A stretch of 64,000 nt of DNA, from NCBI RefSeq assembly GCF_016107705.1, contig NZ_JAEHGC010000002.1, positions 1 through 64,000 on the forward strand, read 5' to 3'. The notes under the pieces are model-generated. The model made no database searches, was not told the DNA's origin, and saw only the letters and a program-made list of their open reading frames with translations. This DNA comes from Neobacillus cucumis (GTDB lineage: Bacteria; Bacillota; Bacilli; Bacillales_B; DSM-18226). Positions 10,211 through 18,825 of the stretch are shown one piece after another. Each line of letters opens with the position of its first letter. Position 1 is the stretch's first letter. Both the position numbers and the translations under genes were made by a program.

Positions 10211-12008
10211 AATGGAAAAAGCGGCTCTTATGACTAAAACAACAGATAAAAATGTCTTGTCTCGGCTGCTCTCCTATACAAAACCACACAAAAAAGCACT
10301 GGGTTGGGCGTTCCTATTGCTTTTGCTCACCACGATAGGAGATATCGTCGGACCAATTCTCGTAAAAATATTTATCGATGATTATTTAACACCTGGGAAA
10401 TTAACATTTAAGCCCTTACTGATATTAGGTTCGGTGTATATGGGAATCCAAATCATCAAAGCCATCTTGATGTTTTTTCAATTAGTTAAGTTCCAAGAGA
10501 TTGCCTTGAAAATCATCCAACAGTTGCGGATTGATGTGTTTTCTAAGGTTCAGGCCCTAGGGTTACGTTATTTTGATAAAACACCGGCGGGAAGTATCGT
10601 TTCAAGGGTGACCAATGATACCGAAGCGATCAAAGACATGTTTGTGACAGTACTGGCCACGTTTATTCAAAGTGGATTTTTGCTGATTGGAATTTTTATC
10701 GCGATGTTTATCTTAAATGTAAAGCTTGCTCTTTTTTGTGTGGTCATCATCCCAATTGTGTTGCTGGTTATGAACTTATACCGAAAATACAGCTCCCGCT
10801 TTTATACGGATATGCGCGAACGTTTAAGCCAATTGAATGCAAAGTTGAGTGAATCACTATCAGGAATGTCAATTATCCAAATGTTTCGTCAGGAAAAAAG
10901 ACTCCGGAAAGAGTTTGCGGATATCAATGAACAGCATTATCTAGCAGGAATGAAAAACATCAAAGTTGATGGGCTTTTATTAAGACCGGCTATTGATCTG
11001 ATTTATGTCTTTGGGTTAATCATCGTATTGAGTTATTTTGGAATTACTTCCTTCCAGCATACAGTTGAGATTGGTGTCCTATATGCGTTTATTAGTTACT
11101 TAGACCGTTTTTTTGAGCCAGTTAATCAAATGATGATGCGCCTGTCCTTGTACCAGCAGGCAATTGTTGCTGGGGGCCGTGTTTTTAAATTGTTGGATGA
11201 AGAAGAGCTGGCACCTGCCCAGCAGGAAGAAAAGACACTAAACATTGAAGCTGGAAGAATTGAGTTTAAGCATTTAAGCTTTTCCTATGATGGAGAACGG
11301 AAAGTGTTAAAGGATATTTCCTTTACTGCAAACCCAGGGGAAACGGTTGCTCTTGTCGGGCATACCGGCAGCGGAAAAAGCTCGATTATTAATTTATTGA
11401 TGCGTTTTTATGAATATGAGCGTGGTGATATTCTAATAGATGGCGTATCAATTCGTGAGTTTTCGAAAGAAGTATTAAGGGAAAAGCTGGGGCTTGTTTT
11501 GCAGGATCCGTTTTTGTTTTATGGGACCGTCAAGGATAATATCCGTTTGCATAATACGGAATTAACGGACGAACAAGTAGTGGAAGCTGCCAAGTTTGTT
11601 CAAGCTCATGGCTTTATTGAAAAATTGGATGATGGATATGATCATAAAGTTGTGGAGAGGGGTTCAACTTTTTCCAGTGGTCAAAGACAATTGATTGCGT
11701 TCGCGCGAACAATTGCAGCGAACCCGAAAATACTTGTATTGGATGAAGCAACGGCTAATATTGATACGGAAACAGAAGAGGCGATTCAAACTGCGCTAGC
11801 AAAAATGCGTAAAGGGCGGACAACGATTGCCATTGCGCATCGCTTATCTACTATCCAGGATGCGGACCTTATCCTAGTCCTCCATCAAGGAGAAATTGTT
11901 GAGCGTGGAACCCATCAGGAGCTGCTATCTCAGGAAGGGCTGTATCATAAAATGTTCCTATTACAAAACGGATTGATGGTACGTTTTGAAAAAGCAGTTA
12001 ATGAATAG
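10197..12008 (+). CDS. bmrD: ABC multidrug exporter subunit, BmrD/YheH type
   Basis: This 603-aa partner half-transporter has membrane helices at about residues 30-320 and an ATPase with Walker A GHTGSGKSS and Walker B ILVLDEA, which keeps the catalytic Glu. Its signature is FSSGQ instead of LSGGQ. With the Asp in BmrC this gives one competent and one degenerate ATP site in the heterodimer, as known for BmrCD. ATG at 10197 is chosen because GAGGAG lies 10 nt upstream; ATG at 10212 is an alternative. The gene ends at a terminator shared with ynzD. Confidence 0.9.
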   Translation: MGDTKMEKAALMTKTTDKNVLSRLLSYTKPHKKALGWAFLLLLLTTIGDIVGPILVKIFIDDYLTPGKLTFKPLLILGSVYMGIQIIKAILMFFQLVKFQEIALKIIQQLRIDVFSKVQALGLRYFDKTPAGSIVSRVTNDTEAIKDMFVTVLATFIQSGFLLIGIFIAMFILNVKLALFCVVIIPIVLLVMNLYRKYSSRFYTDMRERLSQLNAKLSESLSGMSIIQMFRQEKRLRKEFADINEQHYLAGMKNIKVDGLLLRPAIDLIYVFGLIIVLSYFGITSFQHTVEIGVLYAFISYLDRFFEPVNQMMMRLSLYQQAIVAGGRVFKLLDEEELAPAQQEEKTLNIEAGRIEFKHLSFSYDGERKVLKDISFTANPGETVALVGHTGSGKSSIINLLMRFYEYERGDILIDGVSIREFSKEVLREKLGLVLQDPFLFYGTVKDNIRLHNTELTDEQVVEAAKFVQAHGFIEKLDDGYDHKVVERGSTFSSGQRQLIAFARTIAANPKILVLDEATANIDTETEEAIQTALAKMRKGRTTIAIAHRLSTIQDADLILVLHQGEIVERGTHQELLSQEGLYHKMFLLQNGLMVRFEKAVNE

Positions 12009-12012
12009 GAAA

Positions 12013-12037
12013 AGCCCGGCAGCTTGCATGCCGGGCT
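12013..12037. terminator. Terminator between bmrD and ynzD
   Basis: The perfect stem AGCCCGGC / GCCGGGCT with a 9-nt loop lies between convergent genes and can serve both strands. Confidence 0.85.
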
Positions 12038-12040
12038 CTC

Positions 12041-12220
12041 TTATTGACTCACCAAATGGTGAGATTTTTTTATAAAAGTTCGATTATATTCATTTAATAG
12101 ATGATCAAGCTCCTGGCTGTAGCGTATAGCAACGGAGGAACTCAAGCCGTTGGTGATCGCGACTTGAATTAATTCAGCTCGCTTTTTTTCGATTAATGCG
12201 ATTAGTTCTTGTTTGATCAC
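12041..12220 (-). CDS. ynzD: Spo0E-like aspartyl-phosphate phosphatase YnzD
   Basis: This 59-aa gene reads MIKQELIALIEKKRAELIQV near the start and contains YSQELDHLLNEY. The SQELD motif on a helical hairpin is the hallmark of Spo0E-family phosphatases, which dephosphorylate Spo0A~P or a related regulator and delay sporulation. The start is GTG at 12220 with AAAGGA about 8 nt upstream. In B. subtilis ynzD occupies the same place between yneF and ccdA. Here the bmrCD operon has been inserted beside it. Confidence 0.9.
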   Translation of the reverse strand: MIKQELIALIEKKRAELIQVAITNGLSSSVAIRYSQELDHLLNEYNRTFIKKSHHLVSQ

Positions 12221-12502
12221 GGCCGATGTCCTTTCCGGAAAACTCCTAAATTGTATGTTCGAAGAATGAATTATCTAAAACTATTAATTTGTTTTACTAG
12301 TATAACCTATTGTGGGAATAAATTCAAAGGGATTTGTAAAAAAATATCCATTATTGCAAGGGATATTATTGTAGCTATGGGAGTACCTTCTAATAGGGGA
12401 AAGAAATGAAAGATAGTCACAAAATATTCATGGTAATCATTATCTTTTAGGCAAAAGTTTTGTTAGAATGAAATAGGTATCGACTATATTGGGAGTGTTT
12501 AT

Positions 12503-13210
12503 ATGTCTGATGTAAATATTTTTCTAGCATTAGGTGCGGGATTTCTTAGCTTTATCTCACCTTGCTGTCTGCCTCTGTATCCGGCATTTTTATCGTATAT
12601 TACTGGAATGTCAGTAGGGGAACTGAAAAGTGAAAATGCGATGCTTCAAAGGCGGAGTTTGCTACATACATTATTTTTCCTCATTGGTTTTTCATGCATC
12701 TTTATTGCCATTGGATTCGGAACCTCCTATGTAGGAAGTTTTTTCCGGGAATATAAAGATCTTATTCGCCAGCTGGGCGGAATATTTATTATTTTCTTTG
12801 GTTTGATGATTGTGGGGATCTTAAGCCCAGAATTCTTGATGAAAGACCGTAAATTTGAATTTAAAAATCGTCCATCCGGTTATATTGGGTCCATATTAAT
12901 TGGAATGGCCTTTGCAGCTGGCTGGACGCCATGTACCGGACCTATTCTTTCTTCTGTTATCCTTTTAGCAACATCAAACCCGGGTTCTGGTGTCTTATAT
13001 ATGACTGCGTATTCTCTTGGATTTGCGATTCCATTTTTCATTCTCTCCTTCTTTGTCGGACGGATGAAATGGATCAAGAAATATAGTCAAAAGATTGTAA
13101 AAATCGGAGGCTATCTCATGATTGTCATGGGGATTATTCTCTTCTTTGACTGGATGACAAAAATTATTACTGTTTTCCAAAGCTTATTTGGCGGCTTTAG
13201 TGGTTTTTAA
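12503..13210 (+). CDS. ccdA: Cytochrome c biogenesis thiol transporter CcdA
   Basis: This 235-aa protein has six transmembrane helices. It passes reducing equivalents from cytoplasmic thioredoxin across the membrane for cytochrome c maturation and spore cortex synthesis. The two redox cysteines are visible in SPCCLPLYP (residues 19-27) and WTPCTGP (near 140). The start is ATG with GGGAGTG upstream. It heads the conserved ccdA-yneI-yneJ cluster. Confidence 0.96.
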   Translation: MSDVNIFLALGAGFLSFISPCCLPLYPAFLSYITGMSVGELKSENAMLQRRSLLHTLFFLIGFSCIFIAIGFGTSYVGSFFREYKDLIRQLGGIFIIFFGLMIVGILSPEFLMKDRKFEFKNRPSGYIGSILIGMAFAAGWTPCTGPILSSVILLATSNPGSGVLYMTAYSLGFAIPFFILSFFVGRMKWIKKYSQKIVKIGGYLMIVMGIILFFDWMTKIITVFQSLFGGFSGF

Positions 13211-13325
13211 TGTAAAATGACTTGAAAATCCTGTAAATATTCTTTGTTTTCAAATATAATAGACTCATAAATGGATAATTTTTATTCGAGGATGCGCGTT
13301 TTGCATCCATAGTGGGGGAAGTGAA

Positions 13326-13685
13326 TTGGCAAGAATATTGATAGTGGATGATAAAAGTTTAATGAGAAATACCTTAAAGGCGATTTTAAATAAAACAGAC
13401 CACGTTGTTGTCGGGGAAGCAGAAAACGGAATGGAAGCGATCCAGCTTTTTAAAGAATTGAAACCTGATATGGTTACAATGGATATAACCATGCCGAAAA
13501 TGAGCGGACTAGAAGCGATTAAAGTTATTCGCCGGGATTTTCCTGAGGCAAAGGTGATTATGTGCTCAGCAATGGGTCAGCAAAAAATTATTATGGAGGC
13601 CATTGAGGCAGGGGCAAAGGATTTTATTGTTAAACCATTCGACGATTGCCGCGTGATGGAAGCACTCAATCGGGCTTTAAAATAG
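13326..13685 (+). CDS. yneI: CheY-like single-domain response regulator YneI
   Basis: This 119-aa protein is one receiver domain with no output domain. Acidic pocket residues lie in IVDDKS, the phospho-acceptor Asp in MVTMDITMP (near residue 54), and the conserved Lys in IVKPFD (near 104). The start is TTG at 13326 behind GGGGGAAGTG. It follows ccdA as in B. subtilis. No cognate kinase is in the window. Role is unknown. Confidence 0.92.
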   Translation: MARILIVDDKSLMRNTLKAILNKTDHVVVGEAENGMEAIQLFKELKPDMVTMDITMPKMSGLEAIKVIRRDFPEAKVIMCSAMGQQKIIMEAIEAGAKDFIVKPFDDCRVMEALNRALK

Positions 13686-13687
13686 AC

Positions 13688-13720
13688 AACCATTTCAGGG
13701 ATTTTCCCGAAATGGTTTTT
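13688..13720 (+). terminator. yneI terminator
   Basis: An AACCATTTC...GAAATGGTT stem with inner GGG/CCC is followed by TTTTT. Confidence 0.85.
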
Positions 13721-13863
13721 CATTTTCTATTTTATGGATGTATTGCATTGATTTTTTTAAAATGGGATTAAAATCTGATTAATAAGTTGCAAATATCTTT
13801 TTCTAACATAAATATTTGATATATAATGAGTAAGAAAAATATTAGATAAGGAATGAATATCCT

Positions 13864-14340
13864 ATGAACACGGTTGTTATCTCTTCAATCGGTGCTGCAT
13901 TTATGGCCATTATGGTCATGTTCGTCCGTCTTAAAGCGGCAAAAAAACCGACAAATGCAAGAAAAATTATATTACCGCCCTTTTTCATGGCGACAGGTGC
14001 TTTAATGTACGTGGTTCCCAAGTTTAGGCTGACTGGATGGGAAATCGTTGAGGCAGTCGTTGTAGGGGCTCTATTTTCCATTTTTCTAATTAAAACCTCG
14101 AAGTTCGAAATTCGAGATAACGATATTTATTTAAAACGTTCAAAGGCTTTTATTTTTATTTTAGTGGGTCTGTTGGTTATTAGAATTGCTTTAAAATCAG
14201 TACTAAGCTCAACTATTGATCCGTTCCAATTAAGCGGAATGTTTTTCCTGCTTGCATTTAGTATGCTTTTGCCATGGCGAATTGCCATGTATGTGGACTA
14301 TAAGAAGCTTTATAGAGAGCTTCATTTGACGAAAAAGTAG
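13864..14340 (+). CDS. yneJ: CcdC-family membrane protein YneJ
   Basis: This 158-aa integral membrane protein has four or five predicted helices (residues 1-20, 35-55, 58-75, 95-115 and 122-142). The conserved stretch ARKIILPPFFMATGALMYV belongs to the CcdC (YneJ) family. CcdC is named for its linkage to ccdA; in B. subtilis it is dispensable for cytochrome c maturation. Spacing to yneI is 178 nt with a terminator between, so it has its own promoter. Confidence 0.9.
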   Translation: MNTVVISSIGAAFMAIMVMFVRLKAAKKPTNARKIILPPFFMATGALMYVVPKFRLTGWEIVEAVVVGALFSIFLIKTSKFEIRDNDIYLKRSKAFIFILVGLLVIRIALKSVLSSTIDPFQLSGMFFLLAFSMLLPWRIAMYVDYKKLYRELHLTKK

Positions 14341-14347
14341 TACGGTG

Positions 14348-14379
14348 AACACTGGTCCTGTTAGGATCGGTGTTTTTTT
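14348..14379 (+). terminator. yneJ terminator
   Basis: An AACAC...GTGTT stem with inner TCCT/AGGA and a run of T follows yneJ. Confidence 0.8.
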
Positions 14380-14420
14380 AGGAGTAGCCTAAAATGGGTT
14401 AACAAAGAGACAAAAATAAA

Positions 14421-14447
14421 AACCGTCAACATTTCTGGACGGTTTAG
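14421..14447 (-). terminator. yneK terminator
   Basis: An AAACCGTC / GACGGTTT stem-loop lies at the 3' end of yneK, slightly overlapping its stop region. Confidence 0.7.
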
Positions 14448-14869
14448 AACAAATGCTCATAGGGAGCCACATCAATTCTATTTTCAAAAAGTTTTTTACG
14501 TAAAAATTTATGATCCCTTTTCGGAGTAGCCTGGATATAACCGCGAATTACTAATTCCTCGGTAATTTTTGGAGCATTTTCTTTTAACGCGATTTCTCCA
14601 ATTTTACCGGCAATTTTATGACGAGCCACATCACGGAACAATTCGGGAACTGGACTTACCAAATCTTCAAGAAGTACTTTCTCTTCGTCGCCCCAAAGGT
14701 GTCGGGATTCGTTTACATAGAATTCTTCCCAGTCCATTACGGACTTCCCGTCTTCTTTCGGCATCTTTTTCAAAAACTTACGGAACATAAAGAATCCGCC
14801 AATTCCAAACGAAGTAATCAGAAACACTACCCAAAATAATATAAACCATAAAAACCAACCATGAAGCAT
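14444..14869 (-). CDS. yneK: DUF2621 membrane-anchored protein YneK
   Basis: This 141-aa protein has one N-terminal transmembrane helix (residues 4-27) and a soluble, acidic C-terminal domain (MDWEEFYVNESRHLWG...) typical of DUF2621. I chose ATG at 14869 because AGGTGAAG lies just upstream; GTG at 14878 is possible. It is the last gene of the conserved B. subtilis yne block. cotM, sspP, sspO and citB, which follow it there, are replaced here by selC and its insertions. Confidence 0.88.
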   Translation of the reverse strand: MLHGWFLWFILFWVVFLITSFGIGGFFMFRKFLKKMPKEDGKSVMDWEEFYVNESRHLWGDEEKVLLEDLVSPVPELFRDVARHKIAGKIGEIALKENAPKITEELVIRGYIQATPKRDHKFLRKKLFENRIDVAPYEHLF

Positions 14870-14968
14870 TTTCTTCACCTACAAAAAACATTTTTTCATC
14901 TTATTATAGTCTGTTTGAAGGAAAGAAGACAAGTAAACCGGTAAAACTTTACGATTTGGTGAAAAGTA

Positions 14969-14998
14969 TTGTAAGCAGGTTGGTTTTATTAGTATAAT
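14969..14998 (+). promoter_or_regulatory. Original host selC promoter, now disconnected
   Basis: TTGTAA (14969-14974), an 18-nt spacer and TATAAT (14993-14998) end 20 nt before the first G of the 5' selC half. After island insertion this promoter transcribes only the truncated selC half and then runs toward the integrase gene. Confidence 0.7.
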
Positions 14999-15018
14999 AA
15001 TATTCGTCCTTACTTTAC

Positions 15019-15061
15019 GGGGCTGAATGGGGTACTGGTGTCCTCCTCGGTCTTCAAAACC
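15019..15061 (+). pseudogene. selC: 5' half of selC, left attachment site (attL)
   Basis: These 43 nt are identical to positions 22993-23035, the first 43 nt of the complete selC. They cover the acceptor 5' strand, the D arm and the anticodon arm with TCA, and stop right after the anticodon stem. Identity ends abruptly into island sequence. Tyrosine recombinases often cross over in tRNA anticodon regions, so this copy is the displaced host half and marks the left island boundary. Confidence 0.9.
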
Positions 15062-15144
15062 ATGATAGAGTTTGGAAGAACTAACCATTGATACATAAGG
15101 GTTTTAGTCGTCGAAACTAATCCAGTCTTTTGCAATTTCAAACG

Positions 15145-15189
15145 AGACTGTGTTGGTACGAGGAGACGAAACCGTGTGAGTCCGAGACC
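15145..15189 (+). repeat. Left-end copy of island terminal repeat
   Basis: This imperfect copy of 22922-22962 shares AGACTGTGT-GGT, then GAAAC-GT-TG-GT, then GACCTT. Copies near both ends and in the same orientation suggest integrase arm-type binding sites or a conserved structured leader. Confidence 0.55.
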
Positions 15190-15216
15190 TTCAAATTAAA
15201 CATTTGGAGGTTTTTT
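15187..15216 (+). terminator. Hairpin enclosing the integrase ribosome-binding site
   Basis: A perfect 10-bp stem ACCTTCAAAT / ATTTGGAGGT with a 5-nt loop is followed by TTTTTT. The 3' arm contains GGAGG, the only ribosome-binding site of the integrase (ATG at 15220). It could end transcription from the selC promoter or block translation. Confidence 0.65.
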
Positions 15217-15219
15217 GTT

Positions 15220-16173
15220 ATGCGGAAAGGTGTAAGGAAACATGGTAGAGTCACAGCTACGAGGAAGGTTACAGAGTCGTTTACAATGGTTGAAATGTTC
15301 GAGAGGTTTATGTGGTTTAAGAACTCTGAAGGTCTAGCTCCAAGAACTGTTGAAGAATACGGACAGCACTTTCAATGGTTGTGTGATTACTTTGGGAAAG
15401 ACTTATCACGAGAAGAAATGACAACTGAAGCTTTTCTTGGTTGGGTTGACTTTATGACCCACGAGAAACAACTGAAACCGAACACGGTCAACATAAGAAT
15501 TAGAACAATGAGAGCTTTCCTTCGATATTGTTTTATGGAGAACTTAATTGACGAGCCTATTCATGAACGATTTAAACCAATCAAGGTTGCAGAAGAAGTA
15601 ATTGAAGCTCTTTCCGTTGCAGAGATTAAGAGTCTATTGAACAATTTTGACGAGTCTACTTTTGTTGGTTTTAGAGATAAAGTAATGGTAATGGTCTTAC
15701 TTGACTCAATGGTTCGTATATCTGAATTACTAGCAATGAAGCGGAGCAATGTTGACTTTAAAGCTGGTATTATCAAACTAGAAGCAATGAACACTAAAAC
15801 TCGGAAAGCAAGGGAAGTTCCGCTGTCCACCAAGACAATGAAACTCTTGAAAGAGTACATGGACGAGTCCTCCGACTTTGGTGAAGACCTTTTATTCCTT
15901 ACCTACGACGGAAGGGAAATGCTATCGAATACTTGGAGGACACGACTTCATGAGGTTGCTGAATTGTCTGGTGTGAAGAAAGCTGTAAGACCTCACATAT
16001 TAAGACACACTGGAGCTTTACTTTATATTACAAATGGAGGAGACCCCTTCAGTTTACAAAAGATACTTGGTCACACAGACATGTCAATGACTAGGAAATA
16101 CGTGAACATGACTAACTTAGACGTTAAGAGACAGCACAATAGTTTTAGTCCTTTAAGACATGTTTTCCGTTAA
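15220..16173 (+). CDS. Tyrosine site-specific recombinase (island integrase)
   Basis: This 317-aa phage/XerC-type integrase has an N-terminal SAM-like core-binding domain (about residues 20-110: FMWFKNSEGLAPRTVEEYG) and a catalytic domain (about 130-310). Visible active-site residues are Arg in VRISELLAMK, His and Arg in HILRHTG, His in LGHTDMS and the Tyr nucleophile in TRKYVNM. It presumably recombines the selC anticodon region. I chose ATG at 15220, preceded by GGAGG at 15206-15210; an upstream in-frame start at 15130 lies in the att-proximal leader and has no convincing ribosome site. Confidence 0.93.
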   Translation: MRKGVRKHGRVTATRKVTESFTMVEMFERFMWFKNSEGLAPRTVEEYGQHFQWLCDYFGKDLSREEMTTEAFLGWVDFMTHEKQLKPNTVNIRIRTMRAFLRYCFMENLIDEPIHERFKPIKVAEEVIEALSVAEIKSLLNNFDESTFVGFRDKVMVMVLLDSMVRISELLAMKRSNVDFKAGIIKLEAMNTKTRKAREVPLSTKTMKLLKEYMDESSDFGEDLLFLTYDGREMLSNTWRTRLHEVAELSGVKKAVRPHILRHTGALLYITNGGDPFSLQKILGHTDMSMTRKYVNMTNLDVKRQHNSFSPLRHVFR

Positions 16174-16201
16174 GCTTTCCCTTTGTGGAGAGCTTTTTTT
16201 G
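16174..16201 (+). terminator. Integrase terminator
   Basis: An AAGCTTTCC / GGAGAGCTT stem-loop with a long T run follows the stop codon. Confidence 0.75.
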
Positions 16202-16273
16202 TTGTTTTACAGCATTTTTGGTAACCAAACTATGGTATTATTGTAATAGGAAGATTTTAGGGAGTTGAGAACG

Positions 16274-17380
16274 GTGGGCTTAATTACAAAGACAAAATTA
16301 TCTGAAGCTGTGGGCTGGTCAGAGAGTGGCGGTCGACGGTGGATTAATTTCTTTAAAGATTACATTCCTTATACCAAGTCAGGTAATACCATTTTATATA
16401 ATGATAGTTCGGTCAATGTTTTAAAAACTATAAAACAGCTTAGTGAGAACGGTCTCACTCAAAAAGACATTCTTGAAATTATTAAAGAAAAAGGTATTCC
16501 AAAAGATATTACGGAGTTTAGTAGTATCTTTAAAAACGTAAATTCCAACTCAAGTGATTTACCTTTATCAAGAGAAATAATGATTCCATTCTTAAAGGTG
16601 ATTGGTGACGGTAAAGCCTACACTTCTAGTTACATTACAGACGAACTAACAAAGTTTTTTAACCTTTCTGAAGAACAAAGAACTCGCTCTTACGAAAACA
16701 GCAAAGATTCTATCTTTATAACAAGGATAAGACAAGCAAGATACAGTTTGAAAAAATCAAATTACATAGAAGAAGTAAGTCAATCAACATATCAAATTAC
16801 ACAAAGCGGTCTATCCTTGCTCAATGACAACCAGCATGAACTCCAAGAAGAACTTGAGGACATGGAAGAAGTAATTGACCCTTTTGAAGTAATGCAAGAC
16901 AAATTTGACGAGATTAGAAAAGACTTAGCAAAGAACATTATTCAACAGATTAAAAAGGCTCACTGGAAGAAGCTTGAACATATCATTGTCGAGTTACTTA
17001 TGGCAATGGGTTACGGAGACGGTAAAATCACAGGAAAAACTAATGACGGTGGAATTGACGGAATTATTAAGGAAGACAAGTTAGGTTTAGATAACATTTA
17101 CCTTCAAGCTAAACGCTGGGATAATTCTATCGGTAGGGAACTGGTTCAAAGTTTCTCTGGAGCTTTAGACGACATGGGAGCTAAAAAGGGAGTGTTTATA
17201 ACAACTTCACACTTCACAAAGGGAGCAATAGATTACGCTGAACGACTGCAAAGTAAGAAAATTGTCTTAATTGACGGTGAAGCTCTTGCAAAACTAATGA
17301 TTGACTACGACATAGGTGTTAATGTCAAAGAAAAGTTCATCGTTAAGAAGATAGATTTTAGTTACTTTGACGAGGAGTAA
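16274..17380 (+). CDS. Mrr-type restriction endonuclease with extra N-terminal HTH
   Basis: This 368-aa protein shows three parts. Residues 1-85 resemble a MerR-like winged helix (KLSEAVGWSESGGRRWINFF). Residues 100-190 resemble the Mrr N-terminal winged helix. Residues about 225-345 form an Mrr-type PD-(D/E)xK nuclease, with DGGIDGII and QAKRW giving the Asp and Gln-x-Lys catalytic pair. Mrr enzymes cut modified or foreign DNA, so a type IV restriction role against phage is likely. GTG at 16274 is chosen because GGGAG lies 9 nt upstream. It is convergent with the AbiTii gene. The added MerR-like domain is unusual and may read DNA state. Confidence 0.82.
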   Translation: MGLITKTKLSEAVGWSESGGRRWINFFKDYIPYTKSGNTILYNDSSVNVLKTIKQLSENGLTQKDILEIIKEKGIPKDITEFSSIFKNVNSNSSDLPLSREIMIPFLKVIGDGKAYTSSYITDELTKFFNLSEEQRTRSYENSKDSIFITRIRQARYSLKKSNYIEEVSQSTYQITQSGLSLLNDNQHELQEELEDMEEVIDPFEVMQDKFDEIRKDLAKNIIQQIKKAHWKKLEHIIVELLMAMGYGDGKITGKTNDGGIDGIIKEDKLGLDNIYLQAKRWDNSIGRELVQSFSGALDDMGAKKGVFITTSHFTKGAIDYAERLQSKKIVLIDGEALAKLMIDYDIGVNVKEKFIVKKIDFSYFDEE

Positions 17381-17410
17381 TAAGGCTGAAAAATTAATTT
17401 TGACACAATA

Positions 17411-17440
17411 AAAGGAGTCTCCATTGAGGAAGCTCCTTTG
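17411..17440. terminator. Bidirectional terminator between mrr-like and AbiTii genes
   Basis: An AAAGGAG...CTCCTTT stem with inner pairing lies between convergent genes. Confidence 0.7.
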
Positions 17441-17444
17441 TTTC

Positions 17445-18338
17445 TTAGAAATGGATTTTATCAATCATTGACGTTAAACCAGCAGTTATAACGTTTACTC
17501 CAGCTCCTTCAATCATTGTTCTTATTGATTGTAAGGATTTTTGTATTACAGTAGGTTGTGGCTGTGCTGATACTAATTCAGCTGAAATCGTTTCTACCTC
17601 GGACTTAACAACCGCTTGCTGTTCCTCTGGAAGTCCAGCTTGGTGAAGGTTTTCTGTTAGCTGTTTTATAAAGTCAGATACTTGACTTATATCCATTCCA
17701 TTAGTCATTGTTTGAGTCGAATTAGGGGAATTTTGTTGAATTTGTACTCCATTTGCGTTTCCATAGAAATTGTTTACAGTGTAATTTTGCTTACTTGCTT
17801 CTTGTTTTTCCTTATCGCTAAAGCTTAAACCTTCTCCCATAATACCGTCCTCCTCTAGTTTCAATGACCATTCTAAAATGATATTTCTTACAGTGTCTGG
17901 TACTCGTTTAACTTGGGGTTTCGCAATCGCTAATTGAAATTCTGTAGTTTCATTAAAGTAATCTGATAACAAATTTTGTTGCCCTTGGGGTAATAGAATC
18001 ACAAGGTTTTCATGGTCACTATTTATAAGGGATTCGAGTTCAGAAATTGGTTGTCCACTTTTACTTTTAGTAATAATATTCGCAATCTCCACGTCTTGAA
18101 TAATAACTGGACACCAGCCCCTATAAGGATTAAACCATTGTACTTTCCCGATAAATTCCCTATATTGTGGTATCTCGTCTCTGTTTCCTTTGTAGCCATT
18201 TAATTCTTGTTTAGTCCATTCCTCAAATTCTTTGATTTTTAATTTCCGTGCAACAACTAATGATTTTCTTAACAAATCGGAAACATTTGAGCTTGAATCC
18301 ATAGCTTCTCTTTGAAGTTCTATAACGATTGAATTCAA
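17445..18338 (-). CDS. AbiTii-domain protein (abortive-infection type)
   Basis: This 297-aa protein begins with a clear AbiTii domain (residues 1-165): IVIELQREAMDSSSNVSDLL, then RKSLVVARKLKIKEFEEW and ELNGYKG. A polar linker with QQNSPNSTQT (about 195-215) joins a helical C-terminal region (about 215-297), perhaps an effector or oligomerisation part. AbiTii domains occur in predicted abortive-infection proteins; biochemistry is not established. I chose TTG at 18338 because GGGAGGGG lies upstream; GTG at 18353 is an alternative. It pairs with the Mrr-like nuclease as island defence cargo. Confidence 0.8.
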   Translation of the reverse strand: MNSIVIELQREAMDSSSNVSDLLRKSLVVARKLKIKEFEEWTKQELNGYKGNRDEIPQYREFIGKVQWFNPYRGWCPVIIQDVEIANIITKSKSGQPISELESLINSDHENLVILLPQGQQNLLSDYFNETTEFQLAIAKPQVKRVPDTVRNIILEWSLKLEEDGIMGEGLSFSDKEKQEASKQNYTVNNFYGNANGVQIQQNSPNSTQTMTNGMDISQVSDFIKQLTENLHQAGLPEEQQAVVKSEVETISAELVSAQPQPTVIQKSLQSIRTMIEGAGVNVITAGLTSMIDKIHF

Positions 18339-18825
18339 AATTTCCCCTCCCACAGCTTATCTAAGTCTATTATTCTACATATTTTTACAGAAAATCAAAT
18401 TTATTCTTTTGCCTTCAGAGAACTTCCACTTTTGATCCAGTGTGTTACATTCAAAAATCATGACAATACTTTAAGACTCCTTCACTCGCTCCTCTATCTA
18501 AACAAATTTCAAGAACAGCTTCAAAACTATTGTCCTTGCTTGGACTTGGAACCTTGGGTTAGGTTCCCTATTAAGCTCCTAACTATATCCCTTTTCTAAA
18601 CATTTTAAATAAACCAGCGTTTACACGGTCTTCAGCTTGAACAAATATACTTTTAAAAATGTATCTGGTAATATGTCTGTTGTTATATTCGAAACTCCCC
18701 TTTTCTTACAAATGACAGAAACACGGTCATAACACTGGTTTCTGGTTGTACTAGGAACCTTTTAAAATGCTCCTATTGAGTTCCCAGTTGGGTTCGTTGT
18801 TTGGAACTCTGAATACCCCCAAAGT

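Noticed and set aside
12209..12409. Plus-strand open frame of 66 codons before ccdA
   Set aside because: It overlaps the start of the real ynzD gene on the other strand and lacks a ribosome site and family features.
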